From Watersipora subatra (taxonomy: Eukaryota > Bryozoa > Gymnolaemata > Cheilostomatida > Watersiporidae), in contig NC_088717.1 in the NCBI RefSeq assembly GCF_963576615.1, positions 55,011,526 to 55,075,525 of the forward strand: 64,000 nt of DNA, in the 5' to 3' direction. The notes below the pieces were generated by a model, which searched no databases, was not told the DNA's origin, and was given only the letters and a program-made list of their open reading frames with translations. Position 1 is the first letter of the stretch. Each line of letters starts with the position of its first letter. Both the position numbers and the translations under genes were made by a program. Below are positions 57,547 to 64,000 of this stretch, piece after piece.

Positions 57547-60500
57547 CTAAGCCGCTTAAACTACATTGATACCATTGACACCATTTCGGAAACAGAAAAT
57601 GCCTGGTACGTAGAGTTACAGATGAACTCAAAAAATGTGAGATTTAAAGTAGACTCGGGTGCTGCAGTTTCGGCTATTCCAGTTGGTGTCTGCGATGCTT
57701 TTGGGTTGAAACTGACACCTGCTACTCGAGAATTGTTTGGTGCGGGAAACACTAAGCTTACAGTACCTGGAGCGGCTATCATTGAACTATCTCATGAAGG
57801 AAGACGCCACAAAGAGAGGGTTTACGTTGTTGAAGGGCTTGCTAGTCCTCTGTTAGGCAAACCGGCGATCAAACAGCTGGACATTCTCAAAGTATCTGAA
57901 ATCGCAGAAGGTTCGTCAGCAGGTTGGAAAGAGATGTTTCCGTCATTGTTCTCAGGCTTGGGTACCATGAAATCCAGAGTTCATATTCAGCTGAAAGATG
58001 AAAGAAATCCTTTTGCTCAGTCTACTCCTAGAAGAATAGCTGCAGCTCGGCGCCGGCCGTTACAAGAAGAGCTCCACCGAATGGAGAGGAACGGAGTTAT
58101 CCAGAGGATAGAGGAGCCCACAGACTGGTGCGCTTCTTGTATAGTTGTGCCCAAGAAAGATGGGAAGATCAGAGTATGCATAGATTTTACCCGCCTGAAT
58201 AAAGCAGTAAAAAGGGCTTACCACCCGCTTCCAGCCACTGATGAGACAATAGCCAGTCTGGGTAAGTCACGAGTGTTCTCGAAATTAGATGCAAACAGCG
58301 GGTATTGGCAGCTTCGGTTGGATGAAAGTTCGCAGAAACTGACTACTTTTATCACACCGTTTGGTAGGTTTTTCTGCAAGCGTTTGCCTTTTGGCATTTC
58401 ATCGGCTCCCGAAATATTCCAGAGGGAGATGCAGAAGGCTCTGGAGGGCATTGAAGGTGTGTTATGTCAAATGGATGACATCTTAATCTATACGGAAACT
58501 GAAGATGAACACGTCAGTAAAGTGAAAGAAGTGTTATCACGTCTGGCTTCTGCAGGCATTACTTTAAATGAAGAAAAGTGTGAGTTCTCTCGGACTCGTA
58601 TCACCTTTTTGGGTCATGTAATAGACGAGTCAGGTATTCATGCAGATCCAGGAAAAGTATCAGCCATACAAGATTTCCCTATTCCTAAAAACAGGAAAGG
58701 CTTAAAGAGATTCCTTGGTATGGTCAATTATCTTGGTAAGTTTATGTCTACCCTAGCAGATGACACCATAAAGATGAGATCTCTCCTCAAGCTGAAGGAT
58801 AACGATTGGTATTGGACAGCTGAAATGACCGAAGAGTTTGAGGTGCTGAAGCAAAAGATGTCCTCTTTCCCGGTGCTAGTCCCATTTGATATGGAAGCCG
58901 AGACTTGGCTTTCCACCGACGCTTCCTCCTATGGTTTAGGAGCGGCGATTTTCCAGAAAACTGTTGATGGCTTCAAGCCTATAGCATTGGCGTCGCGGGC
59001 CCTTACGGACACAGAAAAGCGGTATGCCCAAATAGAAAAGGAGGCTCTGGCCATGTGTTGGGCAGCAGAAAAGTTCTACTACTATCTAGCTGGCCGCGAC
59101 TTCAAAATCGAAACAGACCACAAACCTCTGGTATCAATTATGGCGGAGAAAGAACTGTTAAAACTCCCCATTCGTGTTCAGAGATTTCGTTTGCGCATGA
59201 TGCGGTTTTCGTATGATGTCACATACATCCCTGGAGAAAAGTTGATAGTTGCTGATGCTTTGAGCAGAGCTCCAGCAGGAACAGAAAAAGTGTCAGAACC
59301 GGAGCCGTTACTCATTCAGGAAATGATGGAAGAGCTTCCGATATCTCGAACCAGAAGAGAGCTACTCGAAGTTGCCCTTTCAACAGACCCCACAGCCAAT
59401 CAATTAATGAGGTATATTCAAGAGGGTTGGCCAAACTACCGTGATCTGCCTCAATATCTGAAAAAGTACAATTCGTTCAAAGAGGAGTTGACTGTTGTGG
59501 GAGGATTGCTGTTTTATTACAACAGATTGTATATTCCCTTGAGTGAACGAGAGAGGGTCCTGCAGGACATTCACAGGGGGCATCTGGGGGAGAACCGCTG
59601 CCTCAGAAAAGCCCAGAGTACGATTTGGTGGCCAGGGATGTCTCAGGACATCAGAGAAATGGTTAAGCGCTGCAACACATGCATTCGGTTTAGGAAAGTA
59701 CCCACTGAGCCGTTGATCCCTACTCCTCTCCCAGAGAGACCCTGGTGGCAGCTTGCAATGGACTTCTGCGTCGTTGATGAAAGAGGTGATGAGTATTTGG
59801 TTATTAGTGACTACTATAGCCGGTTCATGATTGCTGAAAAGTTTCCCCGAGCCACTGCTGCAGAGATGTGCAGAACTGTCAACAAGGTCATATGTACATT
59901 AGGGGTACCTCACATTATTGTAACAGACAACGGTCCACAGTTCATTTCTGAAAACTTCGCTCAGCTAATGAAGAAATGGGACATTATTCATCGAACCAGT
60001 TCCCCTAAAAACCCCCAAGCAAATGGTCATGCAGAGAGAGTGGTGCAAACATTCAAGAAGCTTGTGGCCAAAAACGTTGAGATTGAATCTGCTGTTATGT
60101 GCTATAATGACAGTCCTTTGCAGAATGGCTATACCCCTGCCCAGTTGCTCATGGGAAGAGGGTTGAATTCAATGGGATATCTTGTCAACAGTCCAGTAGA
60201 TGTAAAGAAGTTTCGCGCTTATGAAGCTAACTACAGAGGTAGGCAGGCTCATACTTTCAATCAACGGCACAGGGCGGTTGAACGGGACCAAATGCCTGTC
60301 GGAACTCGGGTGGTTCTCAACGACCCCTCAGCCAAACCATTGAGAGCTGTTGTGATGGCGTCCTCTGGCAGAGAAGTTGCGCTGAAGACTGACAATGGAG
60401 CCATGCTGCGCAGGAACAGAAAACTGGTGCAAGCTGATAAACCTATTGAGTCGTCCCCATCTGATGAGAAATGTATATCAAGAGAAGATAGCGCTCATCC

Positions 60501-60867
60501 TACACTGAACACTAGAAGTGAAGCGAGCACCAGTCAGGTAACCATGTTACCTAGGGGAGAGAACTCGACAGATACCGGACCTCGGCAGGTGCATGTGCCA
60601 AATGCACCTGCTTCCGAACCTCTGCGGTTGCAGACTCCTCAAGTGAATAGGACCATTGAGCGGTCACCTCCCTCGAAAAGCGGTTGTTCTCCGCAGGCAC
60701 CGACTGCGGCTCCCACTAGGAAGCGCAAAGAGAGTAAGGGATCAACCAATCTCAGTCTTCAGTCTCAGCCAGCACTCATCCCCTCTAATACTCATCGTCA
60801 GGGTGTACAGACCCATCAGACACGGGCCGGGAGAGTTGTAAAACCTCCAGATAAACTCAACCTGTAA
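57547..60867 (+). CDS. pol: Pol polyprotein (protease, RT, RNase H, integrase)
   Basis: Open from the codon after the gag stop to TAA at 60865-60867: 25 codons, then Met at 57622 and 1080 more residues. Numbering from that Met, protease has DSGA at 11-14; its leading strand (AWYVELQ) lies before the Met. RT has IRVCIDFTRLN near 183 and the QMDDILIY active site with Asp 285 and 286. RNase H has D433, E473, D499 and D545. The integrase zinc domain uses H651/H654 and C684/C687; its DDE triad is D714, D769 and E805, with 35 residues between the last two. The tail is Pro/Ser/Arg-rich and lacks a chromodomain. It copies the element RNA to DNA and inserts it. Pol is in the gag frame, so it is probably made as a Gag-Pol fusion by readthrough of the UGA. 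Internal initiation at 57622 would cut off the protease N-terminal strand and is less likely. Confidence 0.93.
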   Translation, partial: LSRLNYIDTIDTISETENAWYVELQMNSKNVRFKVDSGAAVSAIPVGVCDAFGLKLTPATRELFGAGNTKLTVPGAAIIELSHEGRRHKERVYVVEGLASPLLGKPAIKQLDILKVSEIAEGSSAGWKEMFPSLFSGLGTMKSRVHIQLKDERNPFAQSTPRRIAAARRRPLQEELHRMERNGVIQRIEEPTDWCASCIVVPKKDGKIRVCIDFTRLNKAVKRAYHPLPATDETIASLGKSRVFSKLDANSGYWQLRLDESSQKLTTFITPFGRFFCKRLPFGISSAPEIFQREMQKALEGIEGVLCQMDDILIYTETEDEHVSKVKEVLSRLASAGITLNEEKCEFSRTRITFLGHVIDESGIHADPGKVSAIQDFPIPKNRKGLKRFLGMVNYLGKFMSTLADDTIKMRSLLKLKDNDWYWTAEMTEEFEVLKQKMSSFPVLVPFDMEAETWLSTDASSYGLGAAIFQKTVDGFKPIALASRALTDTEKRYAQIEKEALAMCWAAEKFYYYLAGRDFKIETDHKPLVSIMAEKELLKLPIRVQRFRLRMMRFSYDVTYIPGEKLIVADALSRAPAGTEKVSEPEPLLIQEMMEELPISRTRRELLEVALSTDPTANQLMRYIQEGWPNYRDLPQYLKKYNSFKEELTVVGGLLFYYNRLYIPLSERERVLQDIHRGHLGENRCLRKAQSTIWWPGMSQDIREMVKRCNTCIRFRKVPTEPLIPTPLPERPWWQLAMDFCVVDERGDEYLVISDYYSRFMIAEKFPRATAAEMCRTVNKVICTLGVPHIIVTDNGPQFISENFAQLMKKWDIIHRTSSPKNPQANGHAERVVQTFKKLVAKNVEIESAVMCYNDSPLQNGYTPAQLLMGRGLNSMGYLVNSPVDVKKFRAYEANYRGRQAHTFNQRHRAVERDQMPVGTRVVLNDPSAKPLRAVVMASSGREVALKTDNGAMLRRNRKLVQADKPIESSPSDEKCISREDSAHPTLNTRSEASTSQVTMLPRGENSTDTGPRQVHVPNAPASEPLRLQTPQVNRTIERSPPSKSGCSPQAPTAAPTRKRKESKGSTNLSLQSQPALIPSNTHRQGVQTHQTRAGRVVKPPDKLNL

Positions 60868-61003
60868 TGGGTTATTCTTTGTTTTGTAAATATTGTCTGT
60901 CTTTATACTCACTGACGTTCATGTGGCTAACATTGTTATTCTACTAATTTCGAGTTTTTTTCCCCCTGATGCGGCGACGTCTTTAAAGATTTGCATAAAT
61001 CTT

Positions 61004-61013
61004 GAGGGGAAGG
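61004..61013 (+). promoter_or_regulatory. Polypurine tract
   Basis: GAGGGGAAGG directly abuts the 3' LTR (TGTAAGG at 61014), the expected place for plus-strand priming. Confidence 0.9.
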
Positions 61014-61227
61014 TGTAAGGTAATACCGCACAGGAATTACGATCTGCATTTACGACATCACGGGCGGAGGAGATCAAGGAAGGAAGGGGATGTTTCCGGT
61101 GAAATGAGATCGGCTGGAGAAAAGGGAGGACGGAAGGCTACGACGAGAGCGGGACTATTCTGGGCGCGGTTCACGGAGGAGGAGCAACTGACGTACGCAT
61201 AATCAAGTAAGATCATATAGCTTCATA
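61014..61227 (+). repeat. 3' LTR (214 bp)
   Basis: I find no difference from the 5' LTR on reading both through. Followed by the AGTAT duplication at 61228-61232. Confidence 0.95.
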
Positions 61228-62229
61228 AGTATATGCATAATTATGTCGGGTTTTGTCCTTGCGGCTGAATCATGTAGTTATTGGGTGATCCCGGGTAAGT
61301 AGTGATCCCGGGTTTTCCAAAGTTTTTTTTTCCGCTAACTGTGACTTCGAACAGATAGACAGACTGACAAACACAGCTCTTGTTATAGTAAAGATTATTA
61401 TAACTAGATTAAAGGTACAGCAAAAAATAGTTTTAGTATACAAAGTACCTTCTGTCAGTAAACCTTGCTTTGACCAGCATTGCGTCTCGCAAAATATACG
61501 TGATACCTATATACGTATATATATAGGTGATACTGTAAACTACTGTATAAAAATTAACTATATGACATGGTAGTTTTTGCTTTAATATTCACATTTTTTA
61601 AAGCTGCATTTTTGTTGAACAATAAAAGCTTATAACTTGTTGGTGGAAAAATTATTAACTTTTTTAAGCATACTTTTTATTCAACATCATTTTAGGTATA
61701 TTTTGATGTAAAATAATTTTAATAATAAATAATTTGACATACATTACAACATTAGTTGACATAGGCCTATATACACACATTATGCATACAATTTTGGTAT
61801 TGGTACCATCATGAATCTAATTTTACAGTGCTTTATATCAAAATTAAATAGTTTATAAAGTTGTTTATTAAATAAAGTTAGTGTTATGTATTAAAAATTC
61901 CGCTTAAAAGTTAAAAAAAATTTGTTTATTATTGCCATGCTTTTTATATTCTACCCAAAACTAGGCATCGATGCAGAAATTTTGTTTTTATCAGAGTTGT
62001 CTTATTTGGAGTTGTTTTTCTTTTTAATTACAAACATTGAAATGCGAGTCGTTGTGTGCTATGCCAATTATGCTAGTTCATGCTCCACAACTTTGTTATA
62101 TCATTTTGTGAACGTTAATCAAAGTCAAAAAGTTATTTTCAAACGTGAGCTAAATTGTTGCCGCATGGGGGAAAGTCCAGCAATTCATGCTTAGTGGCCT
62201 TTGTTTGGCCAACCTGTTTGTTTACAAAA
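61228..62229. other. PRPS upstream region
   Basis: About 1 kb between the retrotransposon and the PRPS start codon. It has a doubled GTGATCCCGGGT near 61287-61313, and a SINE end, inverted, at 61340-61400 (CAGACTGACAAACACAGCTC, TTATAGTAAAG). The expected promoter and 5' untranslated region lie here, but I cannot mark a core promoter; a GGCCTTTGTTTGGCCAACC sequence is 20-40 bp before the ATG. Confidence 0.5.
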
Positions 62230-62351
62230 ATGCCTAATATAAAAATATTTTCCGGCACCTCTAATCCCGAAGTAGCTGAGTTAGTAGCTAATCGACTCGG
62301 ACTGAAATTAGGTGAAGTTACTACGAAAAAATTTTCCAATCAAGAAACTTG
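62230..62351 (+). CDS. PRPS: Ribose-phosphate pyrophosphokinase, coding exon 1
   Basis: Encodes residues 1-40 and two bases of codon 41. It opens [20 protein letters not shown], almost the same as the start of animal PRPS1/2, and ends KKFSNQET before a strong donor (ACTTG|GTGAGC). The enzyme makes phosphoribosyl pyrophosphate from ribose 5-phosphate and ATP in the cytosol, feeding purine, pyrimidine and NAD synthesis. The upstream in-frame ATG at 62155 is followed by a sequence unlike the family, so Met 62230 is the likely start. This exon limit, inside the Cys after NQET, fits the animal gene structure as I remember it. Confidence 0.93.

Positions 62352-64000
<1,649 letters not shown>

Larger units (their letters stand above)
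56125..61227 (+). mobile_element. Intact Ty3/gypsy LTR retrotransposon (5103 bp, K02A2.6/Mag-like)
   Basis: Two LTRs of 214 bp that I read as identical, a primer-binding site, gag, pol (protease, RT, RNase H, integrase), a polypurine tract and a perfect 5-bp target duplication (AGTAT). Domain order PR-RT-RH-IN defines Ty3/gypsy. The style of the gag and pol, with the C-terminus ending VVKPPDKLNL, resembles the animal elements usually annotated as K02A2.6-like (Mag-type clade); that placement is from memory of the family. No env and no chromodomain are seen. All catalytic residues I can check are present and no frame is broken, so it may be, or recently was, mobile. It is GC-richer than its AT-rich flanks. 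Confidence 0.95.

Noticed and set aside
62155-62232. Upstream in-frame ATG of PRPS giving a 25-residue extension
   Set aside because: The added residues do not resemble the family, whereas MPNIKIFSG at 62230 matches the usual N-terminus.

Overview
This is eukaryotic, animal-type DNA: AT-rich, intron-containing and dominated by repeats. The long open frames are either transposon genes or artefacts of tandem repeats. The only conserved cellular genes I can name are the first two coding exons of a ribose-phosphate pyrophosphokinase (PRPS1/2 type, right edge, + strand) and two exons of a C2H2 zinc-finger gene (43.6 and 47.8 kb, + strand). The mixture of mobile elements (a Ty3/gypsy element of the K02A2.6/Mag kind, Tigger/pogo, PIF/Harbinger-like, hAT-like and TTAA-flanked elements, tRNA-derived SINEs, LINE remnants) fits a marine invertebrate, probably a lophotrochozoan. 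I cannot fix the species from this sequence.

Layout. 0-28 kb: no convincing gene; many minisatellites (notably a nearly perfect 13-bp satellite of about 870 bp at 6.2-7.1 kb), a 75-bp-arm hairpin at 10.9 kb, a PIF/Harbinger-like MITE at 20.3 kb and an 884-bp TTAA-flanked inverted-repeat element at 23.4 kb. 28-36 kb: decayed LINE fragments on both strands, several tRNA-derived SINEs, a foldback repeat, and one weak candidate exon with a somatomedin-B-like motif. 36.3-38.1 kb: a 1.9-kb decamer array with internal segmental duplications. 38.7-52 kb: a transposon-dense zone. It holds two copies of a TA-flanked TIR element in the same orientation (38.7 and 48.3 kb, the second carrying two further nested insertions). 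It also holds two inverted copies of a 1.8-kb TIR element with two small convergent spliced genes of unknown function (41.2 and 50.2 kb), and an internally deleted Tigger element (44.0 kb). The zinc-finger exons sit between the inverted 1.8-kb copies. 52.8-56.1 kb: nothing recognisable except an old dispersed repeat.

56.1-61.2 kb holds the most complete unit of the window: a Ty3/gypsy LTR retrotransposon with apparently identical 214-bp LTRs, a 5-bp target duplication, intact gag (two zinc knuckles) and intact pol (protease, RT, RNase H, integrase, catalytic residues present). Gag and pol are in the same frame, separated by one UGA stop followed by CUA, a known readthrough-prone context, and the protease domain appears to begin before the first pol Met. 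This suggests Gag-Pol is made by stop-codon readthrough. The element lies about 1 kb upstream of the PRPS start codon.

About 12% of the window is tandem repeat (at least 17 separate arrays). Most remaining space is AT-rich DNA in which I see no gene.
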